Positions 8,195-18,137 of a stretch of 64,000 bases of DNA are shown here, in pieces. This stretch comes from Bacteroides sp. 224 (lineage in GTDB: Bacteria; Bacteroidota; Bacteroidia; Bacteroidales; Bacteroidaceae): the NCBI RefSeq assembly GCF_010500995.1, contig NZ_QVMK01000012.1:1-64000 (forward strand). The letters are read 5' to 3'. Each line of letters starts with the position of its first letter. Positions within the stretch are counted from its first letter, which is position 1. The notes under the pieces are model-generated. The model searched no databases. It was given only the letters and a program-made list of their open reading frames with translations, and was not told where the DNA came from. The position numbers and the translations under genes are program-made.

Positions 8195-8854
8195 TTAATT
8201 AGTACCGATAGAGTCGGTTTGTTCAACATGTTCAGGTTCAGAAGATACTTTCTGCGAAGCTGAAGTAGAGGCATCAACATTTCCTTCTTTATATGCATTA
8301 TAAGCATTATTCACCGCTTTAAGGAAAGCTCTGGATGTGATAGTAGAAGCCGTAATAGCATCAATCTGACCTCCATCATTCTTTACTGTTAATTCTTTCT
8401 CTCCAGGATTCAAACCTTTAATACTTCCTTTACTTCCTTCTTTAAACCAAGCATCAGCCTTAGAGCCTAAGCCCGGGGTTTCGGAATGAGCAAGCAAAGA
8501 GTAATCGTATATTTTTCCATCAGCATCAAATCCTACCAGGATTTTAATCTCTCCGGAAAATCCTAATGATTTAGATTCTACGGCAGTACCTACTAATTTA
8601 TCTCCGCTTTTAGCAGGATACACAATATATTCAAGTTTTCCTTCTTTACTAAAAATACTATCGCATTCTGCTACCGGGTTATTGGTAAATTCAGGAACTA
8701 CACTTTTCAACGCAGCATTTAGCGTTTTCATATTAGCTTCGGCAATAGGGGCTTTTGTTAATCCATTGACATAAGCCAATAATCCTACTGCAACCATCGT
8801 TACTATGGTAAGTACCAGTAACATATTTTTCAATGATGATTCTAATTTCTTCAT
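8195..8854 (-). CDS. rnfG: Rnf electron transport complex subunit RnfG
   Basis: A 219-residue protein with one N-terminal membrane helix (residues about 10-30) and a periplasmic FMN-binding domain. HSETPGLGSKADAW and DAITASTITSRAF are the conserved segments; a Thr in the second is the expected site of covalent FMN attachment through a phosphoester bond. The C-terminal 25 residues are a Ser/Glu-rich tail beyond the usual domain. Its ATG overlaps the end of rnfD by 4 bp, indicating translational coupling. Confidence 0.95.
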   Translation of the reverse strand: MKKLESSLKNMLLVLTIVTMVAVGLLAYVNGLTKAPIAEANMKTLNAALKSVVPEFTNNPVAECDSIFSKEGKLEYIVYPAKSGDKLVGTAVESKSLGFSGEIKILVGFDADGKIYDYSLLAHSETPGLGSKADAWFKEGSKGSIKGLNPGEKELTVKNDGGQIDAITASTITSRAFLKAVNNAYNAYKEGNVDASTSASQKVSSEPEHVEQTDSIGTN

Positions 8855-9846
8855 TTTTTCTTAGCTACCTCCCCAAAGCGTTTTGGTTTGCAATACATAT
8901 TAATAAGTGGAGTAAATGCATTCATAATCAGAATAGCAAATGACATACCTTCCGGATAAGCTCCCTTAATACGAATTACCATGGTAAGTACACCTATACA
9001 TACACCAAAAATCAGCATCCCTTTTTTACTCATAGGAGAAGTTACATAGTCGGTAGCCATAAAAACAGCTCCAAGTAATAAACCTCCCGAAATCAAATGA
9101 ATCCACGGAGCAACATACTTAGTTGGGTCAACCAAATGCATGATACCTGCAAAAACAAACACTGTCAGTATGATAGATACAGGAATATGCCAGCTTATTA
9201 TTTTCTTCCAAAGCATATACACAAGTCCCAACAGAAGAGCCGCAGCACTTACTTCTCCTAAACATCCTCCATTATTACCAAGGAATAGGCTAAGAGAGTC
9301 TGGAAGTTGATCTAAAGACATTCCGGGAGCACCTTTAATCACTCCTTTCATGATAGCTAATGGAGTAGCAGCAGTTTCTACATCTACATAAGAGGCCAAC
9401 TGCCCAACTTGAGGCCAAGTAGTCATTTGTACAGGGAAAGAGAGTAACAGGAATACACGTCCTGCCAAGGCGGGGTTGAAAGGGTTGTTTCCTAAACCAC
9501 CGAAAGACATCTTCCCTACTCCAATTGCAAACAAAGCTCCGATAACAATAATCCAGATAGGAAGATTAGAAGGGAGGTTGAAAGCAAGAAGCACCCCTGT
9601 GATAACAGCAGAGCCATCGCATATAGTAGTAGATTCTTTTTTCAAAAGGAATTTTGCTATTGCCCATTCAAAAAACAAACAAGCAATAACAGAGGTGGCA
9701 GTCACCACCAAAGCTCCCAAGCCATAAAATACAAGCGATACGATAAATGCAGGTATCAGCGCAATAAGCACGCCATACATATTTTTCTGTATGCTGTCTC
9801 CGCTATGTACATGGGGCGAAAGAGATACTATTAATTTATTTTCCAT
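8851..9846 (-). CDS. rnfD: Rnf electron transport complex subunit RnfD
   Basis: A 331-residue polytopic membrane subunit with about nine helices, related to NqrB. The MATDYVTSP segment contains the Thr expected to carry covalent FMN, and GNNPFNPALAGRVF is a second conserved loop. It passes electrons across the membrane with RnfG. The gene overlaps rnfG by 4 bp and begins 5 bp after rnfC stops. Confidence 0.95.
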   Translation of the reverse strand: MENKLIVSLSPHVHSGDSIQKNMYGVLIALIPAFIVSLVFYGLGALVVTATSVIACLFFEWAIAKFLLKKESTTICDGSAVITGVLLAFNLPSNLPIWIIVIGALFAIGVGKMSFGGLGNNPFNPALAGRVFLLLSFPVQMTTWPQVGQLASYVDVETAATPLAIMKGVIKGAPGMSLDQLPDSLSLFLGNNGGCLGEVSAAALLLGLVYMLWKKIISWHIPVSIILTVFVFAGIMHLVDPTKYVAPWIHLISGGLLLGAVFMATDYVTSPMSKKGMLIFGVCIGVLTMVIRIKGAYPEGMSFAILIMNAFTPLINMYCKPKRFGEVAKKK

Positions 9847-9851
9847 CTGTA

Positions 9852-11189
9852 TTAGTTTTTAGCTTGACGTGAACGAATTATTGCACCTACTTTACCTTTA
9901 CCCAGACGACAATAATCCAATAAAGGTAATTTGGCAGGACAAGTGAATTGGCAAGAACCACATTCAATACAATCCATAATTCTCTCGGTTTCCATTCTTT
10001 CAAAGTTTCCGTTCTCGGCCAATACTGAAAGCAAGTAAGGTTCCAGTCCCATTGGGCAAGCACCCACACATTTGGCACAACGGATACAGCTTTTCTGCTC
10101 GCCACGTTTGGCTTCTTTCTTATTCATAATCAGAATGCCCGAACTACCTTTCGTCATAGGAACATCCGTATTCACCAATGCTTTACCCATCATCGGACCA
10201 CCACCTATTACTTTTCCGGTATCTTCGGGAAGTCCTCCGCAAGCATCAATCAATTGTTGAAGAGGAGTACCTACACGTGCCATAAAGTTAGAAGGCTGGG
10301 CAACCGACTTACCTGTTACGGTAATTACCCGTTCAAACAAAGGCTTATTTTTTTGTACTGCTTCATAAACAGCAAATGCAGTACCTACATTCTGCACTAC
10401 GGCTCCTGTAGCTATTGGAAGAGCTCCGCTTGGCACCTGACGAGAAATCACAGCATCAATCAGCTGCTTCTCTCCACCCTGAGGGTATTGTACTTTCAAC
10501 GGCACAATAGAGATTCCTGCATATCCGGCAGCTACCTTAGTCATTAACTTAATAGCATCCGGTTTGTTATTCTCAATTCCAATAAATGCTTTATTTACTT
10601 TAACTGCTTTCATCAGGATATGAACACCTACCATAATTTCTTCTGCATGCTCCAACATCAGTTGGTGGTCGGCAGTTAAATAAGGCTCACATTCTACAGC
10701 ATTTATGATAATGCATTCAGCCTTTGCTGTTGGAGGGGGAGTCAACTTTACATGTGTAGGAAAACAAGCTCCACCTAACCCTACAATACCGGCATCTGCT
10801 ATTTTCTTTACGATTTCTTCCGGGCTAAATGTACACTCTTTCTTCAACTCGGGGCTACGGTCAATGGATTCTTCCCATTCGTCTCCTTCTACATCAATAA
10901 AGATAGCCGGTTTAGCATATCCACTTGCATCAACAAAAGAATCGACTTTCGCCACTTTACCACTGACTGATGAATGGATGGCTGCTGAAACAAAACCGCC
11001 CGCTTCGGCAATTACGGTGCCTACTTTTACCACATCTCCTTTCTTCACTACCGCCTTGGCCGGGGCACCGATATGCTGTCCCAACATAATAACCACTTTC
11101 TCGGGCACGGCAGCAGTCTGAATAGGTTGATTGGCTGAAAGTTTATTTTCATGTGGATGAACACCGCCTATTGAAAATGTCTTCAACAT
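9852..11189 (-). CDS. rnfC: Rnf electron transport complex subunit RnfC
   Basis: A 445-residue cytoplasmic peripheral subunit that exchanges electrons with NAD(H). An N-terminal barrel-sandwich region begins GGVHPHENK. It is followed by a central NADH/FMN-binding Rossmann-like domain (GLGGACFPTHVK) and two C-terminal [4Fe-4S] motifs, CIRCAKCVGACP and CIECGSCQFTCP. There is no long repeat tail as in some proteobacterial RnfC. It lies between rnfB (36-bp gap) and rnfD (5-bp gap). Confidence 0.96.
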   Translation of the reverse strand: MLKTFSIGGVHPHENKLSANQPIQTAAVPEKVVIMLGQHIGAPAKAVVKKGDVVKVGTVIAEAGGFVSAAIHSSVSGKVAKVDSFVDASGYAKPAIFIDVEGDEWEESIDRSPELKKECTFSPEEIVKKIADAGIVGLGGACFPTHVKLTPPPTAKAECIIINAVECEPYLTADHQLMLEHAEEIMVGVHILMKAVKVNKAFIGIENNKPDAIKLMTKVAAGYAGISIVPLKVQYPQGGEKQLIDAVISRQVPSGALPIATGAVVQNVGTAFAVYEAVQKNKPLFERVITVTGKSVAQPSNFMARVGTPLQQLIDACGGLPEDTGKVIGGGPMMGKALVNTDVPMTKGSSGILIMNKKEAKRGEQKSCIRCAKCVGACPMGLEPYLLSVLAENGNFERMETERIMDCIECGSCQFTCPAKLPLLDYCRLGKGKVGAIIRSRQAKN

Positions 11190-11225
11190 ACAATCTATGT
11201 ATTTAATCTGTTTATATTCAATTAA

Positions 11226-12089
11226 TTAAGCTTCAACCGATGTTGTAATCGGCGCCTCTTCTTTAGGTTTGCGAGGAGGGAAATTCTCTTCGATAATAGT
11301 GTGTTGTGGACAAACCTCTACACATTTACGACACAATTTACATTTATTGTAGTCGATATAAGCCAGGTTGTTTTCCAAAGAAATGGCTTCAAACGCACAA
11401 GCCTTCACACACTTACCACAGCCTATACAGCCTACGCTACATGCTTTACGGGTAACCGCCCCTTTATCCTTATTAATACAAGAAACATAAACACGACGTG
11501 ATTTCTTTCCTTGGGCACGAAGCTCGATGATGGATTTCGGACAAGCCTTCACACAAGCTCCACAAGCGGTACACTTATCTTCTATTACTTCCGGCAATCC
11601 GGTTTCAGGGTTCATGTGTATAGCGTCGAACTGACATACAGAAACACAATCGCCACATCCTAAACATCCGTAACTACATCCGGTTTCGCCTCCGTAAAGT
11701 GATGCTGCAATAGCACAACTCTTAGCACCATCATACATGTTTGTACGAGGGCGATTTGCACAAGAGCCATTACATCTTACCACAGCAAGCATAGGTTCGG
11801 AAACCGCCGCATCGCGTCCTAATAAAGTAGCAATCTGAGCCATTAGTTCCGAGCCGCCTACCGGACAGTTTTTTCCATCCAGCGTATCTGCTTTTACACA
11901 AGCATCGGCAAAACCACTACATCCCGGATAACCACATCCTCCACAGTTTGCCTGAGGTAATATTTCTGCAACCTGGGCAATTCGTGGGTCTTCATACACA
12001 GCAAATTTCTTGGAAGCAGCATATAATATCAAAGCAATAACAAGCGCTATAGCTCCCAGAGAAAGAACTGCAATCAGAATTAAATTCAT
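11226..12089 (-). CDS. rnfB: Rnf electron transport complex subunit RnfB
   Basis: A 287-residue ferredoxin-accepting subunit. One N-terminal membrane helix (about 3-25) anchors it. It is followed by a 4Fe-4S domain with CGGCGYPGCSGFADAC (Cys 49, 52, 57 and 64) and four ferredoxin-type clusters: CLGCGDCVSVC, CTACGACVKAC, CIGCGKCVKAC and CKLCRKCVEVC. This is richer in clusters than short proteobacterial RnfB. The C-terminus is a short Pro/Glu tail. It starts 3 bp after the RseC-type gene ends, so the two are co-transcribed. Confidence 0.96.
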   Translation of the reverse strand: MNLILIAVLSLGAIALVIALILYAASKKFAVYEDPRIAQVAEILPQANCGGCGYPGCSGFADACVKADTLDGKNCPVGGSELMAQIATLLGRDAAVSEPMLAVVRCNGSCANRPRTNMYDGAKSCAIAASLYGGETGCSYGCLGCGDCVSVCQFDAIHMNPETGLPEVIEDKCTACGACVKACPKSIIELRAQGKKSRRVYVSCINKDKGAVTRKACSVGCIGCGKCVKACAFEAISLENNLAYIDYNKCKLCRKCVEVCPQHTIIEENFPPRKPKEEAPITTSVEA

Positions 12090-12092
12090 AAA

Positions 12093-12515
12093 TTAGCAAT
12101 TTATAGGTTTAATTGAAAATGAGAAATTCTTTTTTAGTTTATTCTTATTTAACCACAATACTATATAATAAGGTATCAATAATCCTAAAGATATAAGCCC
12201 CGAAAGCAGCTCATTGTTATCAGTAACCGACATACAAACAAAAAGCGAAACTACTAAAATGAAAAAAGGAATGATAAAAGCCAAAAACACAGCCATCATT
12301 CCCATAGAAGTTTCACCTACCACAATTACTTTATCTCCTATTTTATAAGCAAAATCGGAAGAACTAATTTCTATAATTTTTTCTTTGCTCTCGGAAGAAG
12401 AACAATGTCCTTTTACACTACATGACGCACATGCAGAGGTTTGGACGATTCTCACAAACAGATGAGAACCTTCTATGCTTTCCACGATACCTTGATGAGT
12501 AATTACATTCGCCAT
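12093..12515 (-). CDS. RseC/SoxR-reducing-system family membrane protein
   Basis: A 140-residue protein with an N-terminal soluble part bearing a Cys cluster (CASCSVKGHC, about residues 30-40) and two membrane helices (about 72-92 and 102-120). This is the RseC family layout. In proteobacteria RseC affects sigma-E control and, with Rnf-like proteins, keeps SoxR reduced. In Bacteroidales the gene heads the rnf operon, as here (3-bp gap to rnfB), suggesting a role in Rnf assembly or redox maturation. SoxR and sigma-E partners are not visible in this window. Confidence 0.88.
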   Translation of the reverse strand: MANVITHQGIVESIEGSHLFVRIVQTSACASCSVKGHCSSSESKEKIIEISSSDFAYKIGDKVIVVGETSMGMMAVFLAFIIPFFILVVSLFVCMSVTDNNELLSGLISLGLLIPYYIVLWLNKNKLKKNFSFSIKPINC

Positions 12516-12543
12516 TTTGCAAACTGAACATTACAAATTGCGG

Positions 12544-12551
12544 CAAATTTA
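12544..12551 (-). promoter_or_regulatory. -7 box of the rnf operon
   Basis: TAAATTTG on the minus strand is an exact TAnnTTTG match, 28 bp before the ATG of the RseC-type gene. Confidence 0.65.
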
Positions 12552-12576
12552 AGCATATTTTGCGAACTAAAAAGGG

Positions 12577-12601
12577 TTATCCCACTTTTTATGTGGGATA
12601 A
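12577..12601 (-). terminator. Hairpin after the DUF3078 gene
   Basis: Nine perfect base pairs (TTATCCCAC/GTGGGATAA) around a 7-nt loop are followed on the minus strand by CCCTTTTTA. It lies between the DUF3078 gene and the rnf promoter, about 105 bp after the DUF3078 stop. Confidence 0.55.
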
Positions 12602-12705
12602 ATTAGTCTTTTTAGTTTTATTATTAACAAACGACAGGAAGACTACCCGAACCTATTTTCCATCAAATAAGGAGAAATTGTTTCTTTTTGTCAAGTACAA
12701 ACTAA

Positions 12706-14067
12706 TTACCACTTATAATTAATTCCGAAACTTAGCAATTCCTTTAACTGAAAGTAGCTTTTATCCTCTACTCTTTTAGCACCATCGTCAAAACGGGTGT
12801 GTACAAATAATTTAGTCGACAGGTATCGGTTTAGAATGAAATCGAATGTATTTTCCCATTCGGCTTCCACTTTCTCATAACTGGTAAAGTAGTATAAACG
12901 AGAAGTCAACGTTACAGAAGGAATTATCTTCCAAGTCATGTTAGATTGCAGCTTAGAACCGAAATCATACATCGTTTTATCGCCTTTCTCCAATCCGAAT
13001 TTAGTTTCATCCACATCTTTATCGCCCACATAGCGCAAGTTATATGCAATAGGCGAAATAAATACAGACAGATCTATTTTTTTCTTTTTTAGTTTATAGT
13101 CCATACCAATACTGGCTATCAGGTTGGCAGGAGCCAAGAATGATGAAACTTTTACATCTGTATTCTTCTTATAGTTATTAAAGAGCTGCGAATTTACTTC
13201 CATTGATACTGTATAGTACCAATTTTTGGCTGCCTGTACTCCGAGTTTACTATACAGGCGAAGCAGGTCGGTATTTATTCTGTATTTACGTATAGTATCG
13301 GAAGAAACTGTATTAAAGCCCAGTTTTACCTCAAGCGAATTTTCAAACTGAATTTTATTCTGGTCGTTATAATTACCAAAAAGCAATACATTACCCAACA
13401 AAGAATGAGCACTCTCCCCTCCTTTATACCAGTTTGTAGAGATATAATTCTGAGTAAATTGAAGCGATCCGTTACCTCCTATTGTCCAGAAATTAGGTTT
13501 CTGAATAACAATATCCGCACCATTAAATTCTGTAGTAGGAGCATCGGGCTTAAAAAGAGATAAAATAGATGTTTTGGGTGCCTCTTTAAGCACTTCGGCC
13601 TGATACACTTTTCTACTCATTATTTGATCTTCATTTTGACGAACTAACTCAGGATGAGTTAGATACAAGTCCATCAAAACCCGATCAACTTGCTTGCCCA
13701 CCCTTTCTGATTTAGCAAATTTACTATCATCCAATGGCAGGAGCTCATCTGTTAAGCTTGGTAGTGTTGCTATCGGTTCCGGTTTCCACAACGACTCGGA
13801 TAGTCGATTCATTGGAGAATGATAAAAAGTCATCGGTACAAACAACCTGTAGTAATAGGGATCGGGCTGAATATCCAGATACCGATAAGGATCTTTATTC
13901 AGTTCCTCCAGGTTACCAAAATAAAATTGGTACAATAAAGAGGGTACGGTATCCTCTTTCAATTCTGCTTTATCGATGCCATCATCTAAAGCGCCTACAA
14001 GATTCTGCCCTCCGACAGAAGATAGTGAAAGAATAGTAATTGTTAATAATGCACACAGAGTCCTCAT
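12706..14067 (-). CDS. DUF3078 family outer-membrane protein
   Basis: A 453-residue secreted protein with an N-terminal signal peptide (TLCALLTITILSLSSVGGQ). A mostly helical first third carries repeated Pro/Leu/Tyr segments. The C-terminal half, from about FWTIGGNGSLQFTQNYIS, alternates polar and hydrophobic residues like a beta-barrel and ends in a terminal aromatic (INYKW), as outer-membrane barrels do. I assign DUF3078 from this layout. The start is set at 14067 because the -7 box lies at 14090-14097, upstream of it but inside a longer reading. Function unknown. Confidence 0.8.
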   Translation of the reverse strand: MRTLCALLTITILSLSSVGGQNLVGALDDGIDKAELKEDTVPSLLYQFYFGNLEELNKDPYRYLDIQPDPYYYRLFVPMTFYHSPMNRLSESLWKPEPIATLPSLTDELLPLDDSKFAKSERVGKQVDRVLMDLYLTHPELVRQNEDQIMSRKVYQAEVLKEAPKTSILSLFKPDAPTTEFNGADIVIQKPNFWTIGGNGSLQFTQNYISTNWYKGGESAHSLLGNVLLFGNYNDQNKIQFENSLEVKLGFNTVSSDTIRKYRINTDLLRLYSKLGVQAAKNWYYTVSMEVNSQLFNNYKKNTDVKVSSFLAPANLIASIGMDYKLKKKKIDLSVFISPIAYNLRYVGDKDVDETKFGLEKGDKTMYDFGSKLQSNMTWKIIPSVTLTSRLYYFTSYEKVEAEWENTFDFILNRYLSTKLFVHTRFDDGAKRVEDKSYFQLKELLSFGINYKW

Positions 14068-14089
14068 AGTTATGTTTTTATTTTGAGCG

Positions 14090-14097
14090 CAAAAATA
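14090..14097 (-). promoter_or_regulatory. -7 box of the DUF3078 gene
   Basis: TATTTTTG (minus strand), an exact TAnnTTTG match followed by C, 22 bp before the chosen ATG. Confidence 0.65.
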
Positions 14098-14200
14098 CAT
14101 TAAAATAACATTCTATAAAACAAAAGGTTTATAAAGTCTATATAAATCTGTAAAATAGCCTCATATTACAGGTTTTGCAAAGTACTACTGCTATTATTGG

Positions 14201-14266
14201 CAATTGCCGGTAGCATTTATTACAATTGCCAGTAGTATTTACAGCAATTGCCGATAGCTTTTAGTT
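14201..14266. repeat. Tandem array of three 22-bp units (CAATTGCC core)
   Basis: CAATTGCC recurs at 14201, 14223 and 14245, exactly 22 bp apart, each followed by a related [G/A][G/A]TAG..TTTA stretch. The core contains the palindrome GCAATTGC. A more degenerate unit may precede it at 14179. It lies between the divergent DUF3078 and pyrG promoters. The rest of the 455-bp gap holds only the two promoters. Confidence 0.75.
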
Positions 14267-14463
14267 TTCTTTTTTCCTTGGTATTTGTATTACTACATCA
14301 TCAGTATTATATATTGTTATAGGGTCGTTATAGCGTTCGCCATTTCACGAATCAAGTTATAAGTCACTATATCATTGCATTATATTCCATAAAACACAAA
14401 AACTGTTTCTTATAATAGAATAAAAAAAGAGTTTATAAACCCCTTTCATTCTTTCTTTTTTTG

Positions 14464-14471
14464 TAATTTTG
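14464..14471 (+). promoter_or_regulatory. -7 box of pyrG
   Basis: TAATTTTG is an exact TAnnTTTG match followed by C. It overlaps the first codon of the longest reading (14469), so translation must start further down, at GTG 14523. Confidence 0.7.
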
Positions 14472-14522
14472 CAGTTTTTAGAATCAAAACCAGAATTAAG
14501 TAACATAATAAAAAGTATAACT

Positions 14523-16124
14523 GTGGGAGAGACCAAGTATATTTTCGTAACCGGTGGTGTGGCTTCTTCATTAGGAAAAGGCATTATTTCGTCATCTATC
14601 GGTAAATTGCTGCAAGCAAGAGGATACAGTGTAACTATTCAGAAATTCGACCCGTATATCAACATCGATCCGGGCACATTAAACCCCTACGAGCATGGCG
14701 AATGTTATGTAACAGTAGACGGGCATGAGGCAGACCTTGACTTGGGGCATTATGAGCGTTTCTTGAGTATTCAAACAACAAAGGCCAATAATATTACAAC
14801 AGGCCGGGTTTACAAAAGTGTTATTGATAAAGAACGTCGTGGAGACTTCTTAGGAAAAACCGTACAAGTTGTTCCTCACATTACAGACGAAATTAAACGT
14901 AATGTGAAATTTCTGGGAAGCAAATACAAATTCGATTTTGTTATTACCGAAATAGGCGGAACCGTAGGAGACATAGAGTCTCTTCCCTACATGGAAAGCA
15001 TCCGCCAGCTTAAATGGGAATTAGGCCCAAGAGCATTATCTGTACATCTTACATACGTACCTTTTCTGGCAGCAGCCAAAGAATTGAAAACAAAACCAAC
15101 CCAACATTCGGTTAAAGAGCTGCAATCATTAGGAGTTCAACCGGATATTTTAGTTCTTCGTTCGGAGCATGATTTAAGTGCCGATTTAAGAAAAAAGGTA
15201 GCTTTATTTTGCAATGTAGAGGAAAGCGCTGTAGTTCAATCAATGGATGTGCCTACCATATACGAGGTTCCTTTAATGATGCAACGCCAAGGATTGGATA
15301 AAACAATTCTTCGCAAAATGGGACTCCCGATAGGAGAAGATCCTGCTCTGAAACCTTGGAAAGAGTTTTTAAATCGCCGTTCCAACGCCACAGAAGAAGT
15401 TACCATTGCTTTAGTTGGAAAATATGTAGAGTTGCAAGACGCATATAAATCTATCTTAGAATCACTTTTGCAGGCTGCTACTTATAACGATCGTAAATTA
15501 AAGATTGAATACGTACAGTCTGAGCAACTTACCGATGAAAATGTAGCCGAAAAGCTAAGTAAAGTAGATGGTATGGTTATATGCCCAGGCTTTGGATCAA
15601 GAGGTGTAGAAGGTAAATTTGTTGCCGCCAAATATGCCCGCGAGAATGATATACCAACCTTTGGCATCTGCCTTGGAATGCAATGTATGTCCATCGAATT
15701 TGCACGTAATGTACTTGGATTAGAAAAAGCTAATTCTATCGAGATGGACGAAAAAACCCCATACAATGTTATCGACATTATGGAAGAGCAAAAAGCCGTT
15801 ACCAATTTGGGTGGCACCATGCGCTTAGGAGCTTACGAATGTGTTATAAACAAAGCCTCAAAAGTATACGAAGCATATAAAGAAGAACATATTCAGGAGC
15901 GACACAGACATCGTTATGAATTCAACAACAACTATCGCGAAAAATTCGAAGAAGCAGGCATGAAATGTGTAGGCATCAATCCTGAATCTGATTTAGTGGA
16001 GATTGTAGAAATTCCTGAATTAAGATGGTACATTGGTACACAGTTTCACCCGGAATATAGTAGCACAGTATTGAAACCACATCCGTTGTTCCTTTCATTT
16101 ATAAAAGCTGCTATCAACAAATAA
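14523..16124 (+). CDS. pyrG: CTP synthase
   Basis: A 533-residue cytosolic enzyme that aminates UTP to CTP with glutamine and ATP. The synthase domain starts GETKYIFVTGG, with the P-loop region GGVASSLGKG and the UTP/CTP-binding segment GTVGDIESLPY. The C-terminal class-I amidotransferase domain has the nucleophile in FGICLGMQC (Cys383) and the HPEYSS His. I choose the GTG at 14523: it gives the conserved N-terminus, and the promoter lies at 14464-14471. yidC follows 32 bp later and is probably co-transcribed. Confidence 0.97.
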   Translation: MGETKYIFVTGGVASSLGKGIISSSIGKLLQARGYSVTIQKFDPYINIDPGTLNPYEHGECYVTVDGHEADLDLGHYERFLSIQTTKANNITTGRVYKSVIDKERRGDFLGKTVQVVPHITDEIKRNVKFLGSKYKFDFVITEIGGTVGDIESLPYMESIRQLKWELGPRALSVHLTYVPFLAAAKELKTKPTQHSVKELQSLGVQPDILVLRSEHDLSADLRKKVALFCNVEESAVVQSMDVPTIYEVPLMMQRQGLDKTILRKMGLPIGEDPALKPWKEFLNRRSNATEEVTIALVGKYVELQDAYKSILESLLQAATYNDRKLKIEYVQSEQLTDENVAEKLSKVDGMVICPGFGSRGVEGKFVAAKYARENDIPTFGICLGMQCMSIEFARNVLGLEKANSIEMDEKTPYNVIDIMEEQKAVTNLGGTMRLGAYECVINKASKVYEAYKEEHIQERHRHRYEFNNNYREKFEEAGMKCVGINPESDLVEIVEIPELRWYIGTQFHPEYSSTVLKPHPLFLSFIKAAINK

Positions 16125-16156
16125 TTAAGTATAACATTTTGTTTAATATATAATTC

Positions 16157-18010
16157 ATGGATAAAAATACCATTATTGGGTTAGTTTTAATAGGACTCTT
16201 ATTAATTGGTTTCAGTTATTTCAGCCGCCCTAATGAAGAACAGGTAGCTGCCTGGCAACGATACAATGACTCTATTGCCGTTGTTCAAAGAGAGGAAGAA
16301 GCCCTTAGAGCTAAAACCGCGGCTGCATTAGCCAATGAAAAAGCAGAAGAAAAGATCGACTCAACTTCTACTTTTTTCCCTGCATTACAAGGTGAAGAAT
16401 CATTTACGACTATTGAAAACGAATTAGTAAAAGTCGTTCTAAGTAATAAGGGAGGTCGTGTTTATTCTGCTACACTTAAAGAATATTACAATCAGGAAAA
16501 AGAGCCGTTGGTATTGTTCAGTGATAAAGATGCTTCCATGAATTTTTATTTCTACAATAAAACGGGAGCTCTTCAAACCAAAGATTACTATTTTAAGCCA
16601 ATCAATCAAACAGCAAACAGCGTTGTTATGAGATTGATTGCTGCTGATGATAGCTATATCGATTTTGCTTATACCTTACTCCCCGAAAGCTACATGGTTG
16701 ACTTTAGCATCAAAGCTACAGGCATGGAAGATAAACTATCTTCTACCACCAATTATATAGATATTGCATGGTCGCAACGGGCTCGTCAGCAAGAACGCGG
16801 TTCTACTTATGAAAACAGACTATCAAACCTCAGCTATAAACTTACCTCAGATGATAGTGATCATTTATCCGAATCTAAAGACGAAGATAAATCCATTGAA
16901 GGTAGTAGATTAGATTGGATTGCCTTTAAAAACCAATTCTTCTCTTCTGTATTTATAGCCGATCAATCTTTCGAAAAAGGAAAACTGAAGTCGAGAATGG
17001 AGCAACAGGGAAGCGGTTACATCAAAAACTATGCTGCCGAAATGAGCACCTTCTTCGATCCGAAAGGTAATGAAGCAACTACCATGCATTTTTACTTCGG
17101 TCCCAACCATTACAAAACATTAAAAGCTTTTGATAAAGGTAGAGATCATAAATGGGAATTAGACAATCTTGTTTATTTAGGATGGCCGGTTGTTCGTCAG
17201 ATCAATCAATGGTTTACCATCAACATATTCGACTGGTTATCCAGTTGGGGATTAAGCATGGGAATTGTTCTATTGTTAATGACAATCATTGTGAAGATTG
17301 TAGTATTCCCTGCTACCTGGAAAACATTTATTTCTTCTGCCAAGATGCGTGTACTTAAACCTCAGATTGACAAAATCAATGAGAAGTACCCCAAGCAGGA
17401 AGATGCCATGAAAAAACAACAGGAAGTAATGGGATTATACAGTCAATATGGAGTAAGCCCGATGGGTGGATGCTTGCCTATGTTATTGCAATTTCCTATT
17501 CTTATGGCCTTGTTTATGTTTGTGCCAAGTGCCATCGAATTTCGTCAGGAAAGTTTCTTGTGGGCAGCCGACTTATCAACTTATGATGATATCATTAAAT
17601 TGCCTTTCAAGATACCATTCCTTGGAAATCACCTCAGTTTGTTCTGCTTATTAATGACTATCACCACCATTCTGAATACTAAATTCACTATGGATCAGCA
17701 AAATACCGGTCAGCAACAAGTGCCCGGAATGAAGTGGATGATGTATTTAATGCCTGTAATGTTCTTATTTGTCTTGAACGATTTCCCGGCCGGTCTTAAC
17801 TATTACTACTTCATATCTACACTGATTAGTGTGATAACTATGATTATATTACGCAAAACAACCAACGAAGAAAAGTTACTGGCACAATTGGAAACAAACA
17901 AGTCCAAGAAAAAAACACAAAAGAAGTCCGGTTTTGCTGCTCGTTTGGAAGCTATGCAAAAAGAACAAGAACGCTTACTTCAAGAGAAAGCTAAACAGAA
18001 TAAAAAATAA
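16157..18010 (+). CDS. yidC: Membrane protein insertase YidC
   Basis: A 617-residue inner-membrane insertase of the Gram-negative type. An N-terminal helix (residues 5-21) is followed by a large periplasmic beta-rich domain (about 60-355). The conserved five-helix core includes [20 protein letters not shown], the loop [20 protein letters not shown] and the hydrophilic groove segment. The C-terminal tail is strongly basic ([12 protein letters not shown]), as expected for ribosome contact. It follows pyrG by 32 bp and is ended by a strong terminator at 18062-18087. Confidence 0.97.
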   Translation: MDKNTIIGLVLIGLLLIGFSYFSRPNEEQVAAWQRYNDSIAVVQREEEALRAKTAAALANEKAEEKIDSTSTFFPALQGEESFTTIENELVKVVLSNKGGRVYSATLKEYYNQEKEPLVLFSDKDASMNFYFYNKTGALQTKDYYFKPINQTANSVVMRLIAADDSYIDFAYTLLPESYMVDFSIKATGMEDKLSSTTNYIDIAWSQRARQQERGSTYENRLSNLSYKLTSDDSDHLSESKDEDKSIEGSRLDWIAFKNQFFSSVFIADQSFEKGKLKSRMEQQGSGYIKNYAAEMSTFFDPKGNEATTMHFYFGPNHYKTLKAFDKGRDHKWELDNLVYLGWPVVRQINQWFTINIFDWLSSWGLSMGIVLLLMTIIVKIVVFPATWKTFISSAKMRVLKPQIDKINEKYPKQEDAMKKQQEVMGLYSQYGVSPMGGCLPMLLQFPILMALFMFVPSAIEFRQESFLWAADLSTYDDIIKLPFKIPFLGNHLSLFCLLMTITTILNTKFTMDQQNTGQQQVPGMKWMMYLMPVMFLFVLNDFPAGLNYYYFISTLISVITMIILRKTTNEEKLLAQLETNKSKKKTQKKSGFAARLEAMQKEQERLLQEKAKQNKK

Positions 18011-18061
18011 GAAACTTGACTTTAAATTCAAAACAGTTTCTGAATGTTTTAAAAAGGTAAG

Positions 18062-18087
18062 AAAGGAAGCAATCGCTTCCTTTTTTT
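18062..18087 (+). terminator. Intrinsic terminator after yidC
   Basis: A 9-bp stem (AAAGGAAGC/GCTTCCTTT, AATC loop) running into seven T, 52 bp after the yidC stop. Confidence 0.9.
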
Positions 18088-18103
18088 GTAAGAAACAAAT
18101 TCA

Positions 18104-18111
18104 TACATTTG
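18104..18111 (+). promoter_or_regulatory. -7 box of the DPP5-like gene
   Basis: TACATTTG, an exact TAnnTTTG match, 26 bp before the ATG at 18138. Confidence 0.65.
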
Positions 18112-18137
18112 TGGAACAAAGAAAATAAACGTAATTT

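Noticed and set aside
7416..8198. Long open frame on the plus strand opposite rnfA/rnfE
   Set aside because: It is antisense to two well-supported Rnf genes, has no domain-like content and reflects codon bias of the real genes.
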